64,000 nt of DNA. Source: Myrmaecium sp. VS I D KN 1. Lineage: Eukaryota > Ascomycota > Dothideomycetes > Valsariales > Valsariaceae. Shown here in pieces: positions 1-11,300 of this stretch (its first letter is position 1; each line of letters begins with the position of its first letter). Where the stretch lies: contig JADQAV010000030.1 in NCBI GenBank assembly GCA_019775845.1, forward strand, positions 29,212 through 93,211, in the 5' to 3' direction. Both the position numbers and the translations under genes were made by a program. The notes under the pieces are model-generated. The model was not told where the DNA came from, searched no databases, and was given only the letters and a program-made list of their open reading frames with translations.

Positions 1-1290
1 CACGATGATATTACAGATGCAGATCTCCTCTCCGCTGCTTCCAATATCAATGATCCGTGTCTCGTACCTAACGAAGCGCCAATCCAGTCCGATCGAGTCT
101 CTGACCGCCGACAATCTGTCCCGGCGGAAGATGATATTGCCGAAGACTGCCATATCATAGATGAAGACCATCAACGTGCAACAGCTTGCCATCAGAACAT
201 TCAATCGCATTCAGTACACTCCAATACAAACCATGTTTCCAACCAGAACCATGTTCCGCCTCCCTTTGACGATAGCTATACTGAACTCACCGACGCAGAT
301 CTGCTCTGCGCAGCTGGGGATATGATTGATCAGTACCCAGGACTTGATGATGCGCCTGTGCTTGTGCACGACCAGATCTCTCCCCCGGAGGAAGGTGATG
401 TGACTGATGCGGATCTGCTCGCCGCGCTGCAAGATCCGGAAGGAGAGATCTTCTCTTCGGACACCAGGCTCGTTCCGCAGCCGGAGAAGGACGAGATGGT
501 CGATGTCTCCCATCACGACCTCACAGATGCAGACCATGACATATATCATGACCCTCTACCGCGTAAACGTACCAACACCTCAAAAACTGCTCCATACCAG
601 CCTCATCAAATCATCCAGCTCTCCTTCGAATCTCTACATCCGTCCACTCACTCAACGGGAGAAGAACATGATAACATCACAGCCAAAATCTCCACCTCCC
701 CCTCCTCTCCCACAGACGCCAACCCTCTTCACGCCACTACTCGCAAAACCACCGTTCTTTCCTCAGAAAATACCTCCTCCTCCGCAGAACCAGCCAATCC
801 ATCCAACCCCCCACCACCACCACCCATCGTCCGTCCCCCCTTCCCAGCGCCCCTGCACGACCGCTCCCCCATCCTCGGCCTCTCCTCCAGCCACCGCGTG
901 CACATCTGCTTCCGCGTCGGGGAAGCGGTGCGCGTTGGCTCCATCACAGCACGGCGACGGAGCCAGGGGGAAGGGGAGGGGGATGTGCTGGTGGAGTTGT
1001 ATGCTCGAGTACGACGGCGACAAGCCGGGGAGCTGGTGTTGGAGGATTTGTGGACGGTGGGGATGGGTGTGAGGGGGGTTTGGAGGGGGGAGGGGGAGTG
1101 GGATGTGGTGGATGGGGGGATGGAGATTGGGAGGGTGGTGGGGAGGGTGAGGAGGGTTGCTGCTACTGCGACTGCTGGGGGTGATGTTGGGGAGGGGGGG
1201 AGAGTGGTGAGTGGGTGGGAGGTGGAGGTGCTGTGGTTAGAGGAGGTGGGGTGGGAGGATGTGAGGTGGGTTTTGGGGGTGTTGGGGTGA
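1..1290 (+). CDS. Hypothetical protein with TDADLL repeats, 5' end outside window
   Basis: The frame is open from the first base of the window to the TGA at 1288-1290, so the start codon and any upstream exons are missing; 429 residues are visible. The first 180 residues are acidic and carry four copies of a short motif, T-D-A-D-L-L or a close variant, at bases 7-30, 283-306, 397-420 and 520-543, each preceded by an acidic residue and I, L or V. A Ser/Thr/Pro-rich linker follows, then a more ordered C-terminal part from about base 840 that begins PFPAPLHDRSPILGL and runs through HICFRVGEAVRVGS. No catalytic motif is visible and I do not recognise the family. The last 350 bases are extremely G-rich on the coding strand. 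That a protein is encoded is likely; its function is unknown. Confidence 0.72.
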   Translation, partial: HDDITDADLLSAASNINDPCLVPNEAPIQSDRVSDRRQSVPAEDDIAEDCHIIDEDHQRATACHQNIQSHSVHSNTNHVSNQNHVPPPFDDSYTELTDADLLCAAGDMIDQYPGLDDAPVLVHDQISPPEEGDVTDADLLAALQDPEGEIFSSDTRLVPQPEKDEMVDVSHHDLTDADHDIYHDPLPRKRTNTSKTAPYQPHQIIQLSFESLHPSTHSTGEEHDNITAKISTSPSSPTDANPLHATTRKTTVLSSENTSSSAEPANPSNPPPPPPIVRPPFPAPLHDRSPILGLSSSHRVHICFRVGEAVRVGSITARRRSQGEGEGDVLVELYARVRRRQAGELVLEDLWTVGMGVRGVWRGEGEWDVVDGGMEIGRVVGRVRRVAATATAGGDVGEGGRVVSGWEVEVLWLEEVGWEDVRWVLGVLG

Positions 1291-1762
1291 TGGATCTCGT
1301 TGCTGTGATCTATGATGATGATAGTGGTGAGGATAAAGCTGGAAGGACCTGATGGGATGGGTTATCGCTATGCAGAGATGAAGAACTGTTTTGCTGCGAT
1401 ATATCTGAGATGGCTATATATTCATCCTCCACTGATCGCAGCTTAATCAGAACATCCTCTTGTGAGTTTGTGACCTGGCCTCCGACGTTCATCGACGTTG
1501 AGCTGTCACGGCTGTCACGGAGCCCTGCAGTCAGACCAAGCTTTGGCGCTGGCGGGTCCGGCCTTTGTGGGGTTCCCCATCTAGCCCCGACTTACTCCCG
1601 CCATGACGAACAATCAACCACCAACGACTTCAACTTGAACCTCTCAACCTCAACCTCACCTCCACCCTCCTCTCTACTTCCACCTCACACACTCCCTCCT
1701 CTATACGCTCCACGACTACATCTCCACTACCACCACGTCGGATCTCTCCCTCCAACACCGAC
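1291..1762. other. Intergenic region, 3' flank and promoter
   Basis: The first half has no feature I can name. The second half (about 1630-1750) is a C/T-rich tract on the plus strand, typical of a fungal 5' leader, and leads into the uORF and start codon of the next gene. Confidence 0.5.
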
Positions 1763-1810
1763 ATGTACATGCTCACCTCCATCCTCGTCACCGCCCCCGA
1801 CGCGTACTGA
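1763..1810 (+). promoter_or_regulatory. uORF of 15 codons overlapping the next start codon
   Basis: ATG at 1763 opens a 15-codon frame that ends in TGA at 1808-1810. The A of that TGA is the A of the ATG at 1810-1812 that starts the downstream CDS, giving TGATG. In known cases such an overlap can couple termination of the short peptide to reinitiation on the main frame. The overlap is seen directly; its use in translation is inferred. If the real start is the second in-frame ATG at 1858, the uORF still lies in the leader. Confidence 0.5.
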
Positions 1811-4262
1811 TGGGCCTCACCGACCCCTTTCACTCCTCCCATTCCTCCTCCCTCCCCATGGATACCGCCGAGTCGATCATCGGCAGCCAGCTGGCGAGCC
1901 ACATCGCCTGCCAGATCGCCGCCAACTCGACCGTCCACCGCGATGGCATCCAACGGACGCCCTGCCAGTCCCCGACCAAGTCCCGCTCCCTCTCCGACAC
2001 GACCCCCCAACTCTCCCCATCGCCCAAATTCGACGAGCCACGCGCATCGCTGTCGAAGGACGACCACGAGCTGGTCACCGCCAGTCCACGCACGCCGCGA
2101 CGACCCGAATTCCTCGCCCGCGGCCTCTCGCTGCAGATGCCACCGCGCGACTTCAGCAACTACAACCCTCACAACCCCATCCTCACCGCCCGCCATCCGC
2201 TCTCGCCGCAGCTGGACGGCCGCAGCGCGTATGGCTCGCCGGTGTCGGTCCTCCCCCGTCACTCCCGCGGCGCCGAGTTCTCCCGCGCCTGCACCAACCT
2301 CCACCACTCCACACTGGCCGAGCAGTCCTCGCCCGACTCCTCGCCGACGGTCACGCAGAAGGGTATGATGATCCCGCCGCCTCGTCAGCGACGCTCCGCT
2401 TCCATGCTCCTCGACTCGCCGAACCCGTCACACATTCATGGCACGAACCTCTGGCCGAGCGCGGGAGGAGGGGACAAGACGGCGGCTTCCAGCTCGGTCG
2501 GCAGCATCAACATGCTCGGCTCTGACAGCTCCTCCACCGACTCGGATGATCTCGATCCACTGGACCCCGACGGCGACGACGATCCGATGATCATGACCCC
2601 GCAGGTGAAGCAGGCACAACCCAGCGGCGGCTCGAATCCGTTTCATCTTGCGACGGCCAGTCCCGTCGGTAGCACTGGTGGCACCTGGCCCACCACCATG
2701 ATGGGACCCAACTTCATGAGCATCCAACGCGCGCGGCTGCGCAAGGGTCGCAGTCGGAAGAGCAACAGCAGCAGCGCGAGCGGGCACAGTTCGATCGCGA
2801 GTCCGGTGCCGGGATCGCCGCCGATGAACGGGGGAGGACGGTCGGCAGTTGAAGGTGCGGGTGCGGGTGGATATTTCGCGCGGGAGGCGGTACGACGGAG
2901 CAGCTCGCGAAGAGAAAGCCTGAGTCGGGTCACGAACGAGTTGCATCTGTCGAGTGGGAATGATAGTGGAGATGAGGCGGGATTGGCGGGTCCGTCGACG
3001 CCGGGGGTGATTCGACGACCGGTGACACGGAGGGGGAATTTATTGGTTAGTTCTCTTTCCCTGGCCTTAGTAGGACGTGTACTGATATGGATGGTATTTT
3101 ACAGCCTCGCTCCCGCCAGTTCGCCCGCCTCAAAGCCGAACTGCTCGAAGAATCCGCCCCCGTCGACAGCGAAGTCCGCCGCGAAGCCGAGATCATCCGC
3201 CAAGTGCGCGAGTCGGATGAGGGGTTCGAGCAGAACGGCACCGGTACTCCTCACCATCCGCCGCTAACCAACCAACAACGTCTCCCACCCTACGATCCGA
3301 GTCAACTCCTCCCTCTGCGGCGCGGGAGCAGCACGGCGTCTCATCGCGATGACCGCGGATCCGCCGAACTCGAGGGCATCCCGGAGATGGACACGGACAC
3401 GGAGCACCAGCGCCGCGGCTTATTCGGCGGGTTCGCGGAATTCGCAAGGAACTCCTCACAGCAGCCGCAGCAGCAGCAGACGTCCGGCCCTGCGTCAGGC
3501 AGTGACGCACCGGATGTACAGGACGTCAGCATGGATTCGCCCTCCGCCTCCGCATCTGCATCCGTCTCCTCGCGGTCAAATAGCCTCGCCAACCCCACAA
3601 GCGCGAATGAATTCCCATGGACATCCACCGCCACCACTGCTGCATGGGTAGGCGGGCCCCTACGCACCCCGCCTATTGCTACTGCCGCAGAGGCGTGGCA
3701 GCGAAAGAGCTTCTCGAAGAAACGCCGACGGGAGGAGTTGGAGTGGGATGGCGATGATTTTTGCCGCCTCCAGCCGGGCGGTTGGAAGAGGAGGGCGGTT
3801 AGTCCGGTTAGTGTTAAGGTTGGTGGTGGGGTTGGGGCTGGGGCTGGGGCTGGGGTTGGGGTTGGGGGTGCTGCATCGGGGGCAGCGGGGGTTAAGGGGG
3901 TTAAGGGGGCGGGGAGCGCGGGGGGAGTGGGTGAAATGAGGGGAGCGGGAACCGGTGGAGGGGGAGTGGGGACTTCAGGGGGAGCTGCGGGGGGAGCAGG
4001 ATCAGGAGTAGGAACGGGAGCGGGTGCGGGCAGAACGGGCGGAACGGGCGGAACGGGCGGAGCTGGAATGGGGACAAAGGGGGGAATGGGGTTGACGGGT
4101 GATGGGGGAAGGGCGAGGGAGGGGAGTGTCTCTGCTGGGGGATCCGGTGGGGGACCAGGATCTGTGGGGGCTGCCGGCGTGCCTGCTGGAGGAGTGAAAA
4201 GAGTCGGTCTCCAGGGCATGGTGGATACGAATGAGGGGTTGATGAGGATGAGTATTGAGTGA
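1810..4262 (+). CDS. Low-complexity conserved-looking protein, two exons
   Basis: Modelled as join(1810..3045, 3105..4262), 797 residues. The intron has donor GTTAGT at 3046 and acceptor ACAG ending at 3104, and both exons keep phase 0. The N-terminal half is Ser/Pro-rich with many SP and RR-S sites such as RRSAS and RRSSS, suggesting kinase regulation, and acidic Ser clusters near residue 240. The block spanning the splice junction (IRRPVTRRGNLL joined to PRSRQFARLKAELL, then SEVRREAEIIRQVRES) looks like a conserved core; I do not know a name for it. The last 150 residues are Gly/Ala/Val repeats from a G-rich minisatellite. An alternative start is ATG 1858. No enzyme motif is visible. Confidence 0.8.
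3815..4110 (+). repeat. G-rich minisatellite inside coding sequence
   Basis: Short tandem units such as GGGGCTG, GGGGTTG and GGGCGGAAC repeat through this stretch and encode Gly/Val/Ala/Thr-rich sequence in the C-terminal tail of the gene at 1810-4262. Such tracts change length readily and can form G-quadruplexes. Confidence 0.7.
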
Positions 4263-4890
4263 ATAAATATAAATATAATACCGCTGAGAAGGGATGTAGG
4301 GGAGGGATGTAGAGGATCTTTCGTCCCTTCTCTGCTGATCTACTGCTTCTCTATACTCCTTTTTTCTTCTACATAAACGTAAAGTGAATGAGGAACGTCG
4401 CTGAAAGGATACTAAGGATCTTTGCCCTTCTTTCCTCGTCCTCCTTCGTCTTTATAACGGTAGGCTGGATGGTGGGGATGCTGAGATCGAGCCTCAGAAA
4501 CAAGCGCTGGGCAGTTATTACGGCTGGGGTTCTGTACAGCTAGATGTCTTTCTGCTAGGGATATTTCTATTAGGGGTGTAGGGGCTGGTAGTGTATTTAT
4601 CTAGGGAATATTTACCTGGGGGTATATAAGTTACTAGTATATCTACTAAAAGTATTTCTTCTTATACTAGGGGTATTACTACTAGTAGATTTACTAGAGG
4701 TCTTTTCTGCTAGTAGATCTGCCGGTGCATCTATTAGTAAAGTTCTGCAGGGGAGTATACCGTTACCCTTCTTCTCTTCTTTATCTTTTCTCTTTCTTTT
4801 ATCTCCCTGCTCTACTCCGGTAGGAGTTCAGAGAACTGAAGGGCTTAGGGTATAATTATAAGTGTAGTATAGCTTCCTGCTCTTATTACT

Positions 4891-4922
<32 letters not shown>

Positions 4923-5392
4923 TATAAAAAAAGTTTTCCTTTAAAAGAGGGGTTTCTGCTTTTTTTTATGTATATAGAGCTATCTTACTAGATATATAAG
5001 AGAATATAATAGGATAATAGTATTGTAGTACATTATAGTATATGAACGTCTGGAGAATAAAGAGATCCGGCCTTGATAGTAAATAGATAATTATGTTCAG
5101 CCTCAGGCCGCCTCGATATGTACCTTGTTGGTGGTCCAAGCTCCCTCCACCGCTGCTGCGATGCCAAGACGTCCGTTACCCCCTCCACCTCCACCGCCCC
5201 TCCTCTCTCCGCATCCCCCGATCTCAACTTCAACTTCACTTCCCCTTCATACCCAGCGTTGCCGTCGAGTGGCTTTGTTGCTACTTTTTTACTTCTTCGT
5301 CTCCTCCGATCCCACCACGCCGTCTCGCCATCAACCCCTCTTCTCGAAATCAACATACACAACACATCACCAGCTGTTTACAATCACAGGCC
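4263..5392. other. AT-rich intergenic region
   Basis: About 1.1 kb without a gene. From about 4540 to 5040 it is AT-rich with recurring short words (CTAGTAGAT, TACTAG, ACTAGTA) and a run of roughly 24 T at 4899-4923. This may be a small decayed repeat, but I cannot identify an element. The last 300 bases are C/T-rich and form the leader of the capping protein gene. Confidence 0.5.
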
Positions 5393-6551
5393 ATGACGGA
5401 TACAACCAGCAACACCGATGCGCTGAGCTCGTTCGTCGCGAGCGCGCCGCCAGGGGAGGTGAGTCCCTCGCTCACAGGAGGAATTGGGGCTCCTCACGCT
5501 GACCAGTCGTCCTGAGATTTAGTTGCACAACGTGACGGCCGGTATGTCCTGCGCCCCGTCCACCGAACGCAGAACCCGAGGCTGATGTGGATCTCCTCCC
5601 CTACAGCGATCAAGGCAATCACAGCGGATCCAGCAGTACCAACAACACTCGAGCCGGCGTACGCCCGATACAACGAGGAGCAGTTCGCGGTGACAAAACT
5701 GCCGGGAGCGGCGCAGGAGGTGCGTTGGCTTTCTCCCTCCTCACCCTCCAATCGCTGACACACCCCCTCGCAGGTCATCATTTCCCCCTTCAACCGCCTT
5801 CCCGACGGCCGCTACTTCGACAGTGCGGCCCAGACCAGCTGGGCATTCGACCACGTCGCCGGCGCCGCCTCCGACGCCCGTCCCCACCCGGTCGAAGGCC
5901 CGCACGCCGAGCTGGTGCCCTCCCTGCTCACCGCGCTCGAATCTCACGTCCGCGAACACTACCCGGCGAGCTCCTTTGGCGTCTATCCCCAGCCGGACGG
6001 GGAGGCGGTCGCGTTGGTCGTCGTGGCGAACAAGTACAGTCCGAATAACTTTTGGTGGGTGTTGGACATCCAGGGCAGTCAATGAAACCCGACTGACAGG
6101 ACTTTCTTCCTTCCAGGAACGGCCGCTGGCGCTCCCACTACCTCTACCACCCCGCCACCGGCCGCCTGACCGGCACCATCCAGGTCGACGTGCACTACTA
6201 CGAGGACGGCAACGTGCGGCTGCAGACGTCCAAGCCGGTGGAGGGTGGCAGCGGACTTGGGGCTGGTGCCAACGCGGCTGCTGTTGTTCGCCAACTTGCT
6301 GCTGCTGAGCGCACGTACCAGGAGGATCTGAACCGTGCGTTTGCTTCGTTGAGCGAGGGCGCGTTCAAGGCGCTGAGGCGTCAGCTCCCGGTTACGCGCC
6401 AGAAGATCGAGTGGGCGCGTGTGGGGGGGTATCGGGTGAGTGTTGGGATTCTTATTTCTCGCTGTTTGTCCTGCGTTTCTTTCTGGTCTTTGCTGACGCT
6501 CCGGTTCTACTGCAGTTGGGACAGGATATCGGTGGTGGACGGGCGAGGTAG
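5393..6551 (+). CDS. cap1: F-actin-capping protein subunit alpha
   Basis: Alpha subunit of the heterodimer that caps actin filament barbed ends; it acts with the beta subunit in the cytoplasm at cortical actin patches. Model: join(5393..5458, 5523..5541, 5607..5719, 5774..6054, 6117..6435, 6516..6551), 277 residues, close to the usual 270-290. All five introns are GT-AG and all phases fit; exon 2 is only 19 nt. Diagnostic sequence: RLPDGRYFDSAAQTSWAFDH, then VVVANKYSPNNFWNGRWRSH across the fourth intron, and the C-terminal actin-binding region with RRQLPVTRQKIEWARVGGYR followed by LGQDIGGGRAR. The ATG lies at the end of a C-rich leader. Only exact splice choice remains uncertain. Confidence 0.96.
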
Positions 6552-8390
6552 TCGGGGATTGGAGAAGAATATGATGGGTCGGGTGGGTGAGGTTTCGAGA
6601 GGAGGGGGTTGGGAGGATGATGAACGGTGGACGAGGGGATGTGGGGATGTGGTGGCCATGGAATATGTGTATAGCCGGTGGGTCAAGTCAGAGAGGTAGG
6701 GATCGAGACAAAGAACGGCAGCAACGGCTGTCTTGCAGCGCGATAGAAAATGTAAGAGCGACAGCGTCTTTTTTTTGCTCTTTTCTTCTGTCTCCTATCC
6801 TTTTCTCGTTTCAAGAAGAGTAGGGAAGATACGAGTAAGGACATTTCTTCTTTCTTCCTCTTATCTCTTCTTTTCTTCGTCTAGCTCCCATTCACCTTCC
6901 TCTTTTCCATCTGTTCACGGTATAATTACTCATTCTCTTTCTTCTATCTTTCTTCTTCTTCTTCTCTTTTCCCTTCCTATTATATCTTATCAACTGTGAT
7001 TCGTACCACGACATCTAGCTATACCACAGTCGGGATTAATCCTTTCTATACTGCGGCTCGAAAAGCTGCCTTTTTCAAAGCTCCTATCCGCGTTTTCTTT
7101 CCGTTTCTCCTTCCCCTCAATAATTTTATCTCTTCCCTTTTTCTCCGTCGCCAAAATGCCTGTTCGAGAGCAGCGCTGCCAGCAGGTGAGTACAGAGATA
7201 TCTCTTGTGATTTACTCATCTTGTTCTCTCCTCGCCCCGAGCGATGCGCTCTCTTCCGCCCGGTCCTTCTTTCTATACACTCTTCCGTCTTCTTCTCAGC
7301 TTGCATGTTGTCCAGCTTGAAACCCCGCAACAAATCCATCGGGTTATCCCTCCCACCGTTCCTCGGTCTCGGGTGCGGTGGTCGAGCGAGTTTTTGACCT
7401 TCCTTCGGATTCCTCGTCTCGGAGGCGCGGGTGGAGGATGGTGGTAGGGCTGCTTCCATTCATATCGCTGCGCGCGTCATTCTTTATTCGTTTATGCGGT
7501 GGATCACGCCCTGCTATCTATCTGTCTTTCATTCTTTCTCAGTCTTTTCTTAATGCTTGATGCGGTGGTGAAGTTAGTACTGCCTTTCCTTTCCTATTGC
7601 TGTTATTCTGCTTCAAACTACCTTCTCGCCTTTTTCCAGGAATAAGCCTCCCGGCACGAGCTTCAGTCCTGCATAGTGATGATTATGGATGTTAAAATAG
7701 GGGTGTGAGTATGCTAAGATATGTGTTCGGTCGGGTTTATGTATATGCAGGCCGCAACTGCTCTTTCCCGCGGTTCCCTGTTTGCCTGTTTGCCTGAGCA
7801 ACAAACATCTTAGGCACCTCCCTCCGCTTTCACATGCCGACTTGGCGAGTCTTCCTTCCCGTCTTCCTCTTCTCTCTTTCGCCTTTCCTCGACTTCTTGC
7901 GCTTCTTCACCTTCATTCACAATCTCCCGTTGCATACAACAACCATCGCAGTTGTATATACGGATACAGCCTCTTGCATTACTGAACTGAACGACGGAAA
8001 AGGAACGGGAAGTCTGATTTCGACGGTGATATCTGTTTACACCTGCAACTGCGACTGCGACGTTGGTGGAAGTGCATTCAGTTGCTTTGAAGAGCGGCGA
8101 GACGTTGCGACGTTATTTGGACAGCCGACGACAATCAATTCACGGGACAGAGTGACGCCGATTTCTCATTGCTTTTTCGCCGTCGGGGGATTGACTGTGA
8201 TTGCGACATTGAAGTTGGATATTCACATCAACTGCTGCTGAATCACGGTCAGTGACAATTACATCGACTGCTTCATTCACGTTCACCTCTACATCTACAC
8301 GCGTTTTCACACTGCGATCAAGACCAGCGGATTTGTCCTTCCATTGATCAACTAACAACCAAGAGTCAATCCAATCCAACCGAATCCACC
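6552..8390. other. Long intergenic region / helicase leader
   Basis: 1.84 kb between the capping protein stop and the helicase start. 6760-7000 and 7070-7300 are strongly pyrimidine-rich on the plus strand, like a promoter/leader. A short ATG frame at 7156 runs ten codons to a consensus donor GTGAGT at 7186; it could be a spliced upstream exon or a chance match. 7560-8390 shows no gene I can support. Confidence 0.45.
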
Positions 8391-11300
8391 ATGGTCGGTC
8401 GCAAGAAGTACGTCCCCCTACATCCTTCACTCATCCACTCACTAACAAAGCCTCCATCACAGCCCCCGTAACGACATCTGTCGCATCTACGCCCGCACCG
8501 GCCGCTGCCGCTTCGGCGCCAACTGCAAATTCCAGCACGAGCAGCCGGACAACAAGCCGGTCGAGGCGACAAAGCAAGATGCTCTAACCGCCCCGGTCAC
8601 GGAAGAGGTCTTCATACCCTTCATCCTCTCTTCTTCATCCGTCTCCACCTCCTCCAACGACGAACCCTTCAACCCACCCACCGCCTTCGAGCAAGTCGCG
8701 AAGGACAAAGGCACGCAGAAGCCGCGCCGTCGCGTCCAGAAGAACAACAACCGTGACGGACATCAGGAACGCCAGTTCGACGCCTGGGTCGAGATGCTGT
8801 CGTCCTACGTGCGAGCCGCAGATGAGGACGAAGACGAACAACCCGCGCCGCTGGACGCAGAAGGTTTGGGACACTTTTGGCAGACCAGCCGTGCGATTGT
8901 GGAAGGATCTACAGCCGGGTTGCGGCAGCAGGTCATGCTGAAACTCGCTGAGGACGGCGCGCTGTCGAGTCGCGTTCGCGAGACGATGGGTTGGGCGGCG
9001 AGACCGAGGAAGGCGTTGAGTTTTGCGTCGATTGAGGAGTTGAGGATGCTCCTGCTGCCGTTTCTCAAGACGGTTGGGAATGAAGAGGTTTTGCAGGGGG
9101 GATTGCTGGAGAGGGAGGTGCAGGTGGTGTTTCGCTTTTTATGTGCTGATTCCAAAGTCGTTCCCTTGCTGGAGCGGGCGGTGGAGGGCCTCCGGATGGT
9201 GACGGAGGCTGGCATCGCACCGGATACAAGGGTGGGCGCGTTGAAAGTCACGCTCGCTGTCATGGATCGACTGATGGATGTGGACGTGGAGAAACAGCTG
9301 CAGAAGGAAAAGCTGCGCCCGCTGGTGGATGCGCTGGGGAAGATACTGGCAGCGTATACGCAGGGGGATATCACTGATGCGGAAGCGATTCACACCCAGC
9401 AACTCCTGGCGAGCGTACAGAACCGGCTCGTTCACGATTCCCCGGTGGCTACACTGGCGATCAAGGACGTCAAGAGAGAATCGCATCTGCCCGGCCATCT
9501 ATGCAGCCTGGGTCCACGACACGACAACGATCACGTTGACATCTGCCATATCACCATCCTACCCACCTTCGCCGAAATCACAGCAACCCGGCCAGACTAC
9601 CTCCCCACCAAGGACGTACTCCATTCACACCTCCACGGCCGGGAAGCTCTGCTGGACCGCCATTTCCGCCTCCTCCGCGAAGACACCGTCGGTCCGCTCC
9701 GCGACGCCTTGAAGCGACAGCTTCCATGCACCCAGAACATCACCGACGACGTCGCTCGCAGCTTCGTCTACGCCGACGCGCGCGTCCACGCCCTCCGGTT
9801 CAACCAGCAGACCGGCTTCATAGCGCAGGTGCGCTTCATCCATCCACCTGGTCTGCGCCAGGCTACCCCTCGTGCCCGCGAAGCGTCTTACGCCGCTGCT
9901 CGCCGTCTCATGCCTGATACGCTCGTCTGTCTGCTTGACCCCAAGGGCGAGTCGACGCTGTTTGGCTTCGTGGCCGGCTTTGGTGGCCGCGCGATGGATG
10001 AGGCGGCTACGAGTGACTACCGTCCTGCACGCGGTCTGTTCGAGTTGCGTGATCGTGGCGCCGTCGATATCAACCTCCTCCGCTTCGACGAGGAGCACGT
10101 CCGCCAGTTGGTGGAGGCGTATGCCTCCCAACCCCAGCCTAACCTCCGCCTCGTCGAGTTTCCCGACATGCTGCTGCCGGCGTTCGAGCCGACGCTGCGG
10201 GCGCTGCAACGGATGCGGGAGCGCGCGGACTTGCCCATGGTGGAGCTGCTGGCGCCGGAGAAGCCGGTGAGGATTAAGGAAGGAAATCTAACACATGTCC
10301 CTCCGCCCATGTACGCGCTGCGCAAGGACTTCCAATTCAACCTCAAACACATCACCTCCGACAACGAAGACCTGTTCATCAACCCCCAACAGCCCATCAC
10401 CGCCGCCGTGATCGCCGAAGTCCGCCGCCGCACCCCGCTGGACGACATGCAAGCCGTCGCCCTACTCGACGCGCTCACCCGCCGTCTCACGCTGATCCAA
10501 GGCCCGCCCGGCACCGGCAAGAGCTACACGGCCGTCAGCCTCATCCACGTCCTGCTCGGCAACCGGGCCGCCGTCGACCTGGGCCCCATCCTCTGCGTCT
10601 GCTACACCAACCACGCGCTCGACCAGCTCCTGGAGCATCTCGTGCGTGCTCGCGTCACCGGCATCGTGCGTATCGGTGGCCGCTCGAAGTCGGCGGCGCT
10701 GGAGCCGGTGAATCTGCGCATTCTGACCCAGCATGCCGCCCGTACCCCCCTGGAGCGTGAGGCGCTGAAGGATGCTCCTGGGGCGGTGGGAAGGGTGGAG
10801 CAGGATGTTCTTCGTGCGTTGGCGTGGGTGCGCGCTGATGAGCGGGCGGTTAGGGAGTATTTGATGGAATACCATCCGCAGCAACATCGGCAGCTGTATG
10901 GGGGCGGTGGTGCCGACGTGATGCGGCGCTGGCTCGCCGGGGCGGGGAACGCCTCTGCGAATCGCCCGCTGCAAATGCTGAAGACGGCGGATGTGCGCGA
11001 GATGAGCAAGACGGAACGAGGCAGGCTGCACGCGTTCTGGACGAGCCAGATGCGTGATGAGGGAACGACGAAGCTGCTGGATGCTCTGGCGGGTTACGAA
11101 GAGGTGATTGCCCGCCGCCAGGACGCGCGCAAGGAGGCGGACCTCCGCTGCCTGCAGGCGGCCACCGTGATCGGCATCACGACGACGGGACTGGCGCGCA
11201 ACTTGGACTTGCTCCGGCGCGTGCGGACGAAGGTGCTGCTCTGCGAGGAGGCGGGCGAGGTGCTGGAGGCGCATGCCCTGACCGCCCTCCTGCCGTCGTG

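Noticed and set aside
3341-4219. Pro-rich minus-strand open frame
   Set aside because: Complement of the Gly-rich minisatellite tail of the plus-strand gene.
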